Below are positions 9,374-18,387 of a stretch of DNA of 64,000 bases, one piece after another. The translations under genes were made by a program, and so were the position numbers. Origin of the DNA: Bacteroidales bacterium (lineage in GTDB: Bacteria; Bacteroidota; Bacteroidia; Bacteroidales; UBA12077); NCBI GenBank assembly GCA_016342685.1, contig JAEINU010000001.1, positions 1,160,920 to 1,224,919 of the forward strand, given 5' to 3'. The notes under the pieces were generated by a model. It had not been told where the DNA came from. It saw only the letters and a program-made list of their open reading frames with translations, and ran no database searches. Positions within the stretch are counted from its first letter, which is position 1. The number at the start of each line of letters is the position of its first letter.

Positions 9374-10585
9374 TTACTGAGCACTTACAATTTTTTGTGT
9401 ATCTTGAGCAATAACCAACTCTTCATTTGTTGATACCATTACAACTTTTGTTCTTGACTCTGGTTTTGTTAACTCTAAATCAACACCACGTTTACCTTTG
9501 TTTAATTCAGCATCAAAATCAATTCCTAAATATTCCATATTTTCGCAAACGCGACTTCTTATTTCGCATCCGTTCTCTCCTATTCCACCTGTGAATAAAA
9601 CCATATCAACACCACCCATTGCAGCTGAATATGCTCCAATAAATTTCTTAACGCGATATATAAACATTTCGAAAGCGTACGTTGCTCTTTCATTACCTTC
9701 TTCTTTTGCTTTTTCGATGTCTCTCATATCAGATGAAATACCTGAAATTCCCAATAAACCACTTCGTTTATTAATCATGTTATTGGTATCCTGAATTGTA
9801 AGATCTTCTTTTTCAGCAATAAACAACAAGGCTCCTAAGTCTAAGTTTCCTGCGCGTGTACCCATCATTAATCCTTCTACAGGTGTAAAACCCATAGATG
9901 TATCAATAGATTTTCCATTTTTAATTGCTGCAACCGAAGCTCCATTTCCAAGATGACAAGAAATTACTTTTTTATCTTTCCAATCCCAACCAACGAGTTT
10001 ACAAGCTTTTTTAGCTACATATTTATGACTTGTTCCATGAAAACCATAACGACGAACTTTATACTTTTCGTAATATTCGTATGGTAAACCATATAGGAAT
10101 GATTTTGGTTCCATCGTTTGATGGAATGAAGTATCAAAAACAACAACCTGTGGTACGTTTGGAATTAATTTTTCCATTGCCAAAATACCTTTTAGGTTTG
10201 CTGGATTATGAAGTGGTGCTAACTCAATACATTCTTCAATTCTATCCTTTACCTCTTCGGTTACAAATGCACTTTCTTTAAAATACTGTCCACCATGAGC
10301 AACTCTGTGTCCAACAGAACTAATTTCTTCAACACTCTTAATAACACCATGTTCTGGCGATAATAAAGCTTCTAAAATCAAATCAATTCCTTTTGTATGA
10401 TCAGGAATATCAGCTGTTAAAGTATGTTTTTTATCGTCACTTGTTTTGTGAGTTAATTCACCATTACAAATTCCAATTCGTTCAACAAGACCTTTAGCTA
10501 GAAGATCTGCTGTTTCTGAATTTGTCATATCTAATAATTGATACTTTATTGATGAACTACCGCAATTTAATACTAAGATTTTCAT
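9374..10585 (-). CDS. ackA: acetate kinase
   Basis: Acetate kinase converts acetyl phosphate plus ADP into acetate plus ATP. The 403-residue length and motifs fit AckA: the phosphate loop LNCGSSSIKY near the N-terminus, VVFDTSFHQTMEP, RRYGFHGTSHKY, CHLGNGASVAAI with the following GFTPVEGLMMGTR, and LFTGGIGENG. It follows pta by 39 bp in the same operon and supplies ATP by substrate-level phosphorylation. Confidence 0.97.
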   Translation of the reverse strand: MKILVLNCGSSSIKYQLLDMTNSETADLLAKGLVERIGICNGELTHKTSDDKKHTLTADIPDHTKGIDLILEALLSPEHGVIKSVEEISSVGHRVAHGGQYFKESAFVTEEVKDRIEECIELAPLHNPANLKGILAMEKLIPNVPQVVVFDTSFHQTMEPKSFLYGLPYEYYEKYKVRRYGFHGTSHKYVAKKACKLVGWDWKDKKVISCHLGNGASVAAIKNGKSIDTSMGFTPVEGLMMGTRAGNLDLGALLFIAEKEDLTIQDTNNMINKRSGLLGISGISSDMRDIEKAKEEGNERATYAFEMFIYRVKKFIGAYSAAMGGVDMVLFTGGIGENGCEIRSRVCENMEYLGIDFDAELNKGKRGVDLELTKPESRTKVVMVSTNEELVIAQDTQKIVSAQ

Positions 10586-10624
10586 TGATTTATTTGCCTT
10601 TATATTTGAATATATTGTATAAAA

Positions 10625-11629
10625 CTATTGTTGTCCTATTGCTTGATTTGCTGTAATAGCAACTAAATTTACGATATCGCTAACAGAACAACCTCTCGAT
10701 AAATCATTAATTGGAGCTGCCATGCCCTGTAATACAGGACCAACTGCTTCGGCACCGGCTAAACGTTGTACTAACTTATAAGCTATGTTTCCTGTTTCTA
10801 ATGTAGGGAAAACTAAAACATTTGCTTTTCCTGCAATTTCGCTTCCTGGTGCTTTTTTCTGACCAATAGCTTCAATAATTGCAGCATCGGCTTGTAACTC
10901 ACCATCTATTTTTAACGATGGATCCATTTCTTTAGCAATTTTGGTAGCACTTACAACTTTATCAACCATTTCGTGTTTTGCACTTCCTTTAGTTGAAAAG
11001 CTTAACATTGCAATTCTAGGTTCTATTCCAGCAATTGCTCTTGTTGTTTCACCAGTAGCAACAGCAATTTCTGCTAATTCTTTATCTGTTGGGTTTGGAT
11101 GAACTGCACAATCAGCAAATACCATTAATCCGTCTTCGCCAAATTGTTTATCTTTTAGGATCATTAAAAATGCTCCAGAAACAACACTAAAACCCGGCTT
11201 TGTTTTTACATATTGAAATGCAGGACGTAAAACATCTCCGGTCGAGTTTTCAGCACCAGCGACTTCACCATCAGCATCACCATTTTTTATCATTATGGTA
11301 GCTAAATACAATGGGTTTTCAACTAATTTAGCAGCATCTTCTCTTTTTAAACCTTTTTTCTTTCTAAGTTCAACCATTAAATCAATATACTCATCCTTTT
11401 TTTCATGATTAACAGGATCAATAATTGTTGCTTTGTCGATATTCTTAAGATTTAAACGCGCAGCTTCTTTTTTAATTTCTTCAGAATTCCCTGTTAAAAT
11501 AACTTGAGCGATATTTTCTTCAATAATAATATCGGCAGCTTGTAGAGTTCTTTCTTCAGTTGATTCCGGAAGAACAATTTTCATACTCTGCTTCTTAGCA
11601 CTTTCTTTTATTTGATCTATTAAATTCAT
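10625..11629 (-). CDS. pta: phosphate acetyltransferase, short form
   Basis: Pta converts acetyl-CoA plus phosphate into acetyl phosphate. At 334 residues this is the short single-domain form, without the N-terminal DRTGG region of long enterobacterial Pta. Family motifs include VLPESTEERTLQAA near the start, GAENSTGDVLRPAFQ and FPTLETGNIAYKLVQRL. It is the first gene of pta-ackA-ptb-buk. The upstream 148 bp hold a TAACTTTG box (11668-11675, minus strand) and two symmetric elements that may be operators. Confidence 0.96.
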   Translation of the reverse strand: MNLIDQIKESAKKQSMKIVLPESTEERTLQAADIIIEENIAQVILTGNSEEIKKEAARLNLKNIDKATIIDPVNHEKKDEYIDLMVELRKKKGLKREDAAKLVENPLYLATIMIKNGDADGEVAGAENSTGDVLRPAFQYVKTKPGFSVVSGAFLMILKDKQFGEDGLMVFADCAVHPNPTDKELAEIAVATGETTRAIAGIEPRIAMLSFSTKGSAKHEMVDKVVSATKIAKEMDPSLKIDGELQADAAIIEAIGQKKAPGSEIAGKANVLVFPTLETGNIAYKLVQRLAGAEAVGPVLQGMAAPINDLSRGCSVSDIVNLVAITANQAIGQQ

Positions 11630-11714
11630 TGTATTTCAGTTATTTATAGTGATGTTATATTTTTATTCAAAGTTATACAAAAAAGCTTTTTTCAAATTAT
11701 TTTTCTAATGATAT

Positions 11715-11728
11715 TTTTCATATGAAAA
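11715..11728. promoter_or_regulatory. perfect 14-bp palindrome upstream of pta
   Basis: TTTTCATATGAAAA is a perfect palindrome about 40 bp upstream of the putative pta -7 box (TAACTTTG on the minus strand, 11668-11675). The position fits a dimeric regulator site. AT-richness makes chance palindromes more likely, so confidence is limited. Confidence 0.4.
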
Positions 11729-11750
11729 TGTGTTTCACAACAAGTTTTAT

Positions 11751-11770
11751 CTAACAATATCAATTGTTAG
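11751..11770. repeat. inverted repeat between aroE and pta
   Basis: CTAACAAT (11751-11758) and ATTGTTAG (11763-11770) form an 8-bp perfect inverted repeat with a 4-bp loop, 7 bp from the aroE stop. No U-tract follows on the aroE strand. It could be a weak terminator element or a regulator site for the pta operon. Confidence 0.4.
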
Positions 11771-11777
11771 GAGTATG

Positions 11778-12524
11778 CTAGGTATTCCAAATTTTCCAAG
11801 AATAATTTGCTTGGATTTTAAGCATCTCTAATCCATTTTTAATTACAGCTCCTTGCTCCTGTCCTTTTTTTAGAAAAACAGTCTGGTTTGGGTTATAAAT
11901 TAAATCATATAATATATGCTTCGATGACACTAATTTGTATGGGATATTCGGGTATTTATCCGTTTCGGGAAACATTCCTAAGGGTGATGTATTTATTATT
12001 ATCGTGTAATCTTGAAGAATCTGTTCGTTTATTTGATCGTAAGAAATACTATTTTCCTGAATGGGATTTCTGGATGCAAATAAACACTGAATATTTGCTT
12101 TTCGTAAAGAATAAGAAACAGCCTTTGAACTACCTCCTGTTCCTAGTATCAATGCTTTTTTATGATTTTCGTTTAAGATAGGTTTTAAACTCTCCCAAAA
12201 ACCAAGACAATCTGTATTGTAGCCATAAAGTTTAAGTTTTGAATTTTCTCGATTAAATTTTATTGTATTTACCGCTCCAATTTCTTTTGCTGCATTGTCT
12301 AAATAATCAAGAAATGGTATCACTTCTGTTTTATAAGGTATAGTAACATTTAATCCGGAAAGTTCAGAAGAATCAGTAATTAATTGATTAAATTCATCGA
12401 TGGTTTGTAAGGGGTATAAATTATAATATGCATCTTCTATTCCTTCCTTTATGAATTTCTCTTTAAAGTATGAAAGTGAAAATGAATGTGTAAGACTTTT
12501 ACCTATTAAACCATATAATTTCAT
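11778..12524 (-). CDS. aroE: shikimate dehydrogenase
   Basis: AroE reduces 3-dehydroshikimate to shikimate with NADPH in aromatic amino acid synthesis. The 248-residue chain has the substrate motif GKSLTHSFS (8-16), catalytic K65 in NVTIPYK and D105 in NTDCLGF, and the nucleotide loop LGTGGSSKAV (about 127-136). Its ATG overlaps the stop of the DUF368 gene by 4 bp, implying translational coupling. No other shikimate genes are nearby. Confidence 0.95.
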   Translation of the reverse strand: MKLYGLIGKSLTHSFSLSYFKEKFIKEGIEDAYYNLYPLQTIDEFNQLITDSSELSGLNVTIPYKTEVIPFLDYLDNAAKEIGAVNTIKFNRENSKLKLYGYNTDCLGFWESLKPILNENHKKALILGTGGSSKAVSYSLRKANIQCLFASRNPIQENSISYDQINEQILQDYTIIINTSPLGMFPETDKYPNIPYKLVSSKHILYDLIYNPNQTVFLKKGQEQGAVIKNGLEMLKIQANYSWKIWNT

Positions 12525-13447
12525 TTGGTTTCCTTACTTGCAAATTTTTCTATTAAAGATATGGAAATAAATCCAATTACGATTAAAACAACTGCAATAA
12601 TTACTTCATTATTAAAAGATTCTGGAATATATTGAGATGATGACTGGATTACTTTTTCTCCATTTTTCATGATATAACTCCCCGCTTCATCAACCATGTA
12701 TAAATAATTCTTCCATGGCCATAAAATGCCCAATGAACCAAGAATAAATCCTGTTAAAAGTGAAATAGTTTGATCTTTATACTTTTTGTAAATCCATGAT
12801 AAAATATGAGAAAATGCTATTAAACCGACAATAGCGCCCATAATAACCGGAATTAGAATTTTTATTTCCATATTATTTACCGCATGAATCATTACTAATT
12901 CATAATTTCCTAAAAGAATCAATATAAACGAGCCTGATAAACCTGGAAGAATCATACTGCAAATTGCTACTACTCCACAAAGAATTAAGTATAAGAATGA
13001 ATCGTTTTCGGTAGCTTGATTTAACATAGTAATTGTTATTGCAATTGCAGTTCCAATAACAAAACTAGCAACCACAGATATATTCCATTTCTTAATTGTT
13101 TTTCCAACATAGTATACCGAAGCCAAAACTAAACCAAAGAAAAATGCCCAAACAAATACCGGATAATTAATAAAAAGATACTTAAGTAATCGAGCTAAAG
13201 TTAAAACACTTACAACCATTCCCGAGAAAACAGCAATTAAGAAGTATAAATCGATGTGCTTTATTAACTCTTTTATTTTTCCAGCAAATAGTAGTTTAAT
13301 AGCTTTTCCATTAAATGATTTTATAGCATTTATCAACCTTTCAAAAACACCTGTTATTAAAGCTATAGTTCCACCAGAAACACCAGGAATTACATTTGCT
13401 GCTCCCATAGCAAAACCCTTTAATACAAGATATATATATGTTCTCAT
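12521..13447 (-). CDS. DUF368 (PopT-type) polyprenyl-phosphate transporter
   Basis: A 308-residue integral membrane protein with about eight hydrophobic segments. It has the DUF368 hallmark pair of related glycine/proline motifs, VIPGVSGGTIAL near residue 19 and MILPGLSGSFILIL near residue 166, which suggest an inverted-repeat transporter fold. DUF368 members have been reported to recycle undecaprenyl phosphate across the inner membrane for peptidoglycan and surface-polymer synthesis. Its stop overlaps the aroE start, so the two are cotranscribed. Confidence 0.9.
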   Translation of the reverse strand: MRTYIYLVLKGFAMGAANVIPGVSGGTIALITGVFERLINAIKSFNGKAIKLLFAGKIKELIKHIDLYFLIAVFSGMVVSVLTLARLLKYLFINYPVFVWAFFFGLVLASVYYVGKTIKKWNISVVASFVIGTAIAITITMLNQATENDSFLYLILCGVVAICSMILPGLSGSFILILLGNYELVMIHAVNNMEIKILIPVIMGAIVGLIAFSHILSWIYKKYKDQTISLLTGFILGSLGILWPWKNYLYMVDEAGSYIMKNGEKVIQSSSQYIPESFNNEVIIAVVLIVIGFISISLIEKFASKETK

Positions 13448-13536
13448 TCCAATTCAGTTTATATAAAAAAACGAAAATAACTTTTGTATAAAATTATTTT
13501 CGTTCTTATGTTTAAATTATTATATCATTACCTATT

Positions 13537-14949
13537 TTAATCTAAATAGTATTTATTCAATAGTTTATTAATTGATTTATTTTCAATTATTTCAGGAAAT
13601 ATAGTCACCGCCTCTTGATATTTCTTTGGATCTAATTTAAGTCCAGTTTCAAATGTTTCAAGAGATTTCTTTGGCTTTTTATCGAGCAAATAACATGCTG
13701 CAAGTTTAAAACAGATTGTTGCATTTCCTGAATGATCTTTTGAAAATTCTGTAAGCGTATTAATTGCTTTTATATACTCTTTGTTTTTAACGTATGCTTC
13801 GCTTAAAGCAACAACAAAATCTAATTCCTCGGGATCAATATCAACTGCCTTTTTGTAAGCGACAATAGCTTTTTTCCAATTATTAAGATCCACATTAACA
13901 TTTCCCAGAAGAAAATAATACTCTGGGTTAAGATCATCAATTACAATTGCATTTTCTACTAAAGGTAAAGCTTGAGCTGATTTACCAACACGAAACATTA
14001 CGTTTGCTTTACCATAAATAGCATCGGAATAAAAATTGTCTTCTGTTAAAGCCTGATCGTAATATTTTAAAGCTGTATCGTATTCCTTTAAACCATCGTA
14101 ACAATCACCAATATAAGTTAATATCTCAACGCTTTTACCGTCAAATTTCAGATATTCTTTGTAATTGAGAATTGCACTGTGAAAGTCTTCTTTATTTGAG
14201 TATGAATTAGCCAAATTGAAATAAGCAACTGAAAAATCAGGATTAATAGCTATTGCAAAATCATAAGCATCAATTGCTTTAGTGTAATTCTCGTTCTTAT
14301 TGTATAAGATTCCCAAATTATACCAACCATTCTCAGAAAATGGTTCTTTATCGAGATATTGTTTGTAATACTCTATGCTTCGGTTAATCTGACCAAGTTT
14401 TTCGTAGCAGTATCCAATATCATATAACAACATGATATTGCTAGAATCTAAATCAAAAGCATTATGCAAATACTTTAGAGCTGTTTTATATTGACCAATC
14501 TGCTCGAAAGACTGAGCTACAGTATGAATAACATCTATTTTATCGTCGATTGTTAAATCAATTGCAGTATCGAACGCTTTTTCGGCTTCTTTATAATGAC
14601 CTGATATATTTAAAGCACTACCCTTTATTAAGAAAACATCACTATTGGTATATTCGATTTTTTCGACATACTCAATTACTTGCAATGCTCTAGAAACGTA
14701 ACCTTTATCAACAAAAACCTGTGCTTTTTTTAACTCAAGACTCACCGAGCCGGGATGTTGCTGCGAAGCAAATTTCACAACATCTAATGCATTATTTGCT
14801 TTGTTTGTATCAATATAATAATCGATAATATTCTCGAACTCAGAAACATCAAAAAAGTATTTCGTTTTTCTCTTCACCATCTCCTCATAGCGATTAACTA
14901 GTTCGCTATATTCTTCATCATGGAAAATATCTTCAAATTCTTCTTTCAT
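13537..14949 (-). CDS. TPR-repeat protein
   Basis: A 470-residue soluble protein without a signal peptide. It is built of about a dozen 34-residue tetratricopeptide repeats (for example WYNLGILYNKNENYTKAID, AYFNLANSYSNKEDFHSAI), with an acidic N-terminus. TPR arrays are protein-interaction scaffolds; partners cannot be inferred. A TAGCTTTG box at 14970-14977 on the minus strand may be its -7 promoter element. Confidence 0.88.
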   Translation of the reverse strand: MKEEFEDIFHDEEYSELVNRYEEMVKRKTKYFFDVSEFENIIDYYIDTNKANNALDVVKFASQQHPGSVSLELKKAQVFVDKGYVSRALQVIEYVEKIEYTNSDVFLIKGSALNISGHYKEAEKAFDTAIDLTIDDKIDVIHTVAQSFEQIGQYKTALKYLHNAFDLDSSNIMLLYDIGYCYEKLGQINRSIEYYKQYLDKEPFSENGWYNLGILYNKNENYTKAIDAYDFAIAINPDFSVAYFNLANSYSNKEDFHSAILNYKEYLKFDGKSVEILTYIGDCYDGLKEYDTALKYYDQALTEDNFYSDAIYGKANVMFRVGKSAQALPLVENAIVIDDLNPEYYFLLGNVNVDLNNWKKAIVAYKKAVDIDPEELDFVVALSEAYVKNKEYIKAINTLTEFSKDHSGNATICFKLAACYLLDKKPKKSLETFETGLKLDPKKYQEAVTIFPEIIENKSINKLLNKYYLD

Positions 14950-15011
14950 ATCACTTAAAAATGTGCCTGCAAAGCTAATAAATTTAGATTCAATCTTAGT
15001 AGTTTTTAAGA

Positions 15012-17354
15012 TTATTTAACGTCCAAAAATACTTTATCGTATTTATTCAAAACATCTCGCTTAACTTGTTCAATTTGAGCCAGTAAAGATTCATCACTAA
15101 TTTCATACAATAACAAGTTGTATTGTTCTATTAAGCTGTTTTTAAATACTTTTGCAATACGAATATCTTTATTGTTTATTCCATTATTTTCTATTTTCTG
15201 ACAAATCTCGTTTATTCCAAAAAATGCATCGTTAAACTTTAGAAGAATTACAGCCATATCTCTTCCATATAACTTATTCAAAGCAATCCACAAACTCTTT
15301 TCCGGATTGTAATCTGTTGTGTTCCAATAATAATTCGCAGTTGTTAAAGCGGAAATTGAACTAAATTCTGTGATTGAATCTAATTTCAGAATTATTTTTG
15401 CCCCTTTTGTGTACTTGTGAAAATTTTCAGGAGCATTAAAATTATAAGGTTCAAAAAGTGAAGAAACTCTTAATTTTCCTGAATAATATTGTTTTAGATA
15501 TTCGGCATGAAATCTGAAATCAGATTTAGAAAAATTATTATCAAGATAAATTGACTGATCTTTAACTAAGTTATTGATTTGATTAATATTTAAATAATCA
15601 ATAGAATTAGAACATTTGTTTTCTCCGGTCCAAATCATTGCGACATCTACAGGCAAAGTATTGTGTAGATTTTCAAAATATCGATCTGCTTTACCCTTAC
15701 TTTTATTAATCTGGTCAAGATTATAAAACTCAGGTAATAATTCAATTTGAATCGACTTATTTTTCCTTTTTAAGATTTTAATGATGTGATTAAGTTGCTT
15801 TAAATCACCAACAGTATTAGAAATCAGTGCCGATTCTGTTTTATTGAAAACCTGCTTATCAATTGTACGAATAGATTCCAAAGCTTTTGCATAATCATTA
15901 TCTATAATCAAACTAATTTTATTGTAATCTTTTATTTGTTCGGTTGTAATTGAATTGATCGAAAAATATGGATTGTTTAGTTTAGCTTCTTTCAATAAAA
16001 TCCAACTTTTTGCTTCGGCAGCTAACTTATTCCTTGAGGGAATTATGTATCCTCTAGTTTTAAAATCTGGGAAATCGAAAATATTTGCTGAATGCAGAAC
16101 TGCTTTATTCTTATCGAGTAACTGAATTAAGGTTAAAACCCCATTATACAAACTCTCCTGATCATTTGCATTTACAAATAGAATATTTTCTTCGAGATCG
16201 GACTTTATATAATATGAGCTTGTATGCTTAAACAATAAAGAATCGGGTAACGTGCTCTGATAATGCTTGTAAATACTATTTTTCCCGATTGAAAGCACTA
16301 CGCTGTACTTTTTAACATCATCAATAGTTAGATTTTTTACAATCTTTATTTTTTGTTTATCGGTTATTTTAGTTTCAATCTCTCTTTTCAGTTTATTTGC
16401 TATCGATAATAAGCTGTTATCTTCTAAAACGATTATTGGAAGAAGATTATCTTTTGAATTAAAGTATGAAATTGCATTTTTTGCCTCAATTTGTTTTGGT
16501 GTTGGCAACAACATATCATAGACAGTAAATGAAGAATCGAAATAAGGTTTTAATCGTTCCAAAAGAGCAAAATTCTGGTTGGTGTAACGAAAATCTACTT
16601 TATCAATCCACAAAGTTCCAGTACCCTTTAAACCAACAAATATTTTTACATACCGAGCTTGATCTGGTATATCGCCATTAAAATATGGAAAGCTTGCTGT
16701 TTTCCCATGAACTTCACACCAATTTAAACTATCGATGTCCCAATAGTTTATAAAACTTAAGGAAGCAAATGAATTGTCGATGTTTTTCGACTCGAATGGA
16801 TTGAATTCTTTTGCATCTATCTGAATTTTATTTTTGTCGAAATAAATAAGTCTGATATTTACAGCATCATATAACTTCCCTCCCAATCTTTCTTTGTATG
16901 ATTTTATATTGTTCAATTTAAGATGCATTTTTAAAAAGTAATTACCTGGAATTACTTTTATATAATCGCTCAAAATACCCTCGCCTAAATCCTCTGTTTC
17001 GTGCGCTACCTGTCGTTGTATTTTTACAGAATGAATTCCGTCGAAAACTTCGCAGGGTTTATAATCTAGATTTTGCTTATTTACCCATTCAATGTTACTT
17101 CCTATTTTCTTCCATCCATCAATATCAAATGTTTTTATATTACTTTCTTCGTAAAATAACTTTCCCGATTCGAAAGAAGAATTTGGAGCGAGGTTTTTTA
17201 AATCGTATTGATGCAATCGGGTATTTAGTGGAATAATTACAGGATCCTTTGATGTCCATGATGCTTGTAGACGAGATTGATCTTCTTTTTTACAGCCGAG
17301 CAGGCTTATAACAAACAAAACAGAAAGAGAAACAATATTGAAGGATTTTCTCAT
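15012..17354 (-). CDS. GH84-like lipoprotein, probable inactive glycosidase
   Basis: A 780-residue lipoprotein (lipobox ending SLLGC21). Residues about 50-260 look like a carbohydrate-binding jelly-roll. Residues about 280-420 resemble the small domain that precedes GH20/GH84 catalytic domains. Residues about 430-690 align by eye with bacterial GH84 beta-N-acetylglucosaminidases: ELLPEFYN (538-545) matches the family's CPTEYN, MIWTG (573-577) matches IMWTG, and TTANYYWNT (671-679) matches the late asparagine/tryptophan motif. The catalytic Asp-Asp pair appears replaced by S512-N513 in ALISNTV, and the RGVVEGFYG motif is reduced to RGYIIP (434-439). It may bind a glycan rather than cut it. The alignment was done by eye, so the family call is moderate. 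Confidence 0.7.
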   Translation of the reverse strand: MRKSFNIVSLSVLFVISLLGCKKEDQSRLQASWTSKDPVIIPLNTRLHQYDLKNLAPNSSFESGKLFYEESNIKTFDIDGWKKIGSNIEWVNKQNLDYKPCEVFDGIHSVKIQRQVAHETEDLGEGILSDYIKVIPGNYFLKMHLKLNNIKSYKERLGGKLYDAVNIRLIYFDKNKIQIDAKEFNPFESKNIDNSFASLSFINYWDIDSLNWCEVHGKTASFPYFNGDIPDQARYVKIFVGLKGTGTLWIDKVDFRYTNQNFALLERLKPYFDSSFTVYDMLLPTPKQIEAKNAISYFNSKDNLLPIIVLEDNSLLSIANKLKREIETKITDKQKIKIVKNLTIDDVKKYSVVLSIGKNSIYKHYQSTLPDSLLFKHTSSYYIKSDLEENILFVNANDQESLYNGVLTLIQLLDKNKAVLHSANIFDFPDFKTRGYIIPSRNKLAAEAKSWILLKEAKLNNPYFSINSITTEQIKDYNKISLIIDNDYAKALESIRTIDKQVFNKTESALISNTVGDLKQLNHIIKILKRKNKSIQIELLPEFYNLDQINKSKGKADRYFENLHNTLPVDVAMIWTGENKCSNSIDYLNINQINNLVKDQSIYLDNNFSKSDFRFHAEYLKQYYSGKLRVSSLFEPYNFNAPENFHKYTKGAKIILKLDSITEFSSISALTTANYYWNTTDYNPEKSLWIALNKLYGRDMAVILLKFNDAFFGINEICQKIENNGINNKDIRIAKVFKNSLIEQYNLLLYEISDESLLAQIEQVKRDVLNKYDKVFLDVK

Positions 17355-17509
17355 TTTTAGTCGAGATTTTTAATAAATATTTTCAGCAAATTAATTTATA
17401 TGAAAATACTACATATATTAAAGTGAAACCAATATTGTGTTTAAAAGTTATTAAAAATGATGTGTTTTTTATTCACAAACAAAATCTTTTTCGAGCCACT
17501 AGCTTGTTA

Positions 17510-17706
17510 GTTCAAGCTTCCAAGCTTGGACTCAATACTTTCGTAATAATAAAATAGGTCCAATCTTTAGAATTGCACCTATTTATATTCTATTATTATA
17601 CTCTACAGCACAAGCGAGACGCTTGCGCTATTGGGTTTTATAGGATTGGAAAACTTTTTGCTATGGTTTGGTTCATACTTCGATAAACTCAGTATGACAG
17701 CGAATT
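17510..17706. repeat. composite repeat module, copy 1
   Basis: It contains in order: a self-complementary element GTTCAAGCTTCCAAGCTTGG (17510-17529, extending to 17532), an element with ACGCTTGCGC (17607-17629), and an element with CTTTTTGCTATGGTTTGG followed by the TTCATACTTCG... sequence (17648-17706). The same three parts recur in the same order at 17859-18005. Confidence 0.75.
17672..17699 (+). repeat. dispersed 28-bp repeat, reference copy
   Basis: The best-conserved copy of the element, identical to 27751-27778. It is self-complementary at its ends (TCATAC / GTATGA) and so is a small imperfect hairpin. Related copies lie at 17969-17996, 18205-18231, 18313-18342 and 18359-18387. Confidence 0.75.
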
Positions 17707-17761
17707 GTAAAATAGACGACCCCCGCTGGTGTGGACGTCTTCGTCCGTGTCTTCATATGTT

Positions 17762-17785
17762 AAGCGTAGCATCCCGGCTACGCTT
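17762..17785. repeat. palindromic repeat with 9-bp stem
   Basis: AAGCGTAGC (17762-17770) and GCTACGCTT (17777-17785) pair perfectly around a 6-bp loop. It is a GC-rich hairpin inside an AT-rich island, without a U-tract and without a gene to terminate. Confidence 0.65.
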
Positions 17786-17858
17786 TAATATGTTAATTAT
17801 AAGTCTTCCATTGTAAGCTTAATAATTCAACTTCCAGCAATCCTTTTTCTCCTGCATA

Positions 17859-18005
17859 GTTCAAGCTTCCAAGCTTGGACTTTATACTTTCATATTAATA
17901 AAGATACCATTATAGCACAAATGACACGCTTGCGCCAGTTAGGTAGAAAACTTTTTGCTATGATTTGGTTCATACTTCTATAAAATCAGTATGACAGCAA
18001 TTTAT
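17859..18005. repeat. composite repeat module, copy 2
   Basis: A second copy of the module at 17510-17706: the CAAGCTTCCAAGCTTGG element at 17859-17881, the ACGCTTGCGC element at 17914-17936, and the CTTTTTGCTATGATTTGG plus TTCATACTTC element at 17944-18005. The first spacer is about 40 bp shorter than in copy 1, and the elements differ by several substitutions. Confidence 0.75.
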
Positions 18006-18064
18006 AAAGTTCAAGTGGAAAACTTACGCCAGTTTGGAGGGCATCTAAAAACTTCATTATTGTC

Positions 18065-18085
18065 ATCTCCAACTTGATTGGAGAT
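18065..18085. repeat. short palindrome
   Basis: ATCTCCAA (18065-18072) and TTGGAGAT (18078-18085) form an 8-bp perfect stem with a 5-bp loop. Confidence 0.55.
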
Positions 18086-18115
18086 CTCCATATATGCTGT
18101 TTTTAAATACATTAA

Positions 18116-18142
18116 GAGATTCCTGCTTCTGCGGGAATGACA
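18116..18142. repeat. REP-like palindrome (ATTCCTGC / GCGGGAAT)
   Basis: ATTCCTGC and GCGGGAAT pair (one G-T pair) around TTCT, flanked by GAG and GACA. The shape matches short extragenic palindromes spread through many Bacteroidota genomes. Confidence 0.6.
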
Positions 18143-18204
18143 TGGACACTGTAAATAATCTTAAGGTTTACCTTTAGATTTGCATTGGCTATATATAGAT
18201 TAAG

Positions 18205-18231
18205 TAATGCTGAGTTTGTCTAAGTATGAAC
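18205..18231 (-). repeat. dispersed 28-bp repeat, minus orientation
   Basis: AATGCTGAGTTTGTCTAAGT is a degenerate reverse-complement copy of the element at 17672-17699. Confidence 0.6.
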
Positions 18232-18312
18232 AAGCTATTTTATGCATAACGCCCCTGCTACTTCTATAGCACAAGTGATACAATAAGCTTAATTTGGAAT
18301 CTAACACCTAAC

Positions 18313-18342
18313 TATGAACACTTCGATAGGTTCAGTGTGACA
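18313..18342 (+). repeat. dispersed 28-bp repeat, plus orientation
   Basis: Contains ACTTCGATAGGTTCAGTGTG, a divergent copy of the element at 17672-17699. It forms an inverted pair with the copy at 18359-18387, separated by about 16 bp, which could fold into a long hairpin. Confidence 0.6.
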
Positions 18343-18358
18343 TTATTCTTGCTTTATT

Positions 18359-18387
18359 TGTCATGCTGAGTTTATCGAAGTATGAAC
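18359..18387 (-). repeat. dispersed 28-bp repeat, minus orientation
   Basis: TCATGCTGAGTTTATCGAAG and following bases are a close reverse complement of the elements at 17672-17699 and 27751-27778. Confidence 0.65.

Noticed and set aside
17631-17816. 61-codon open frame in the repeat island
   Set aside because: It consists mostly of the dispersed repeats and a palindrome, has no recognisable protein features and no promoter or terminator of its own.
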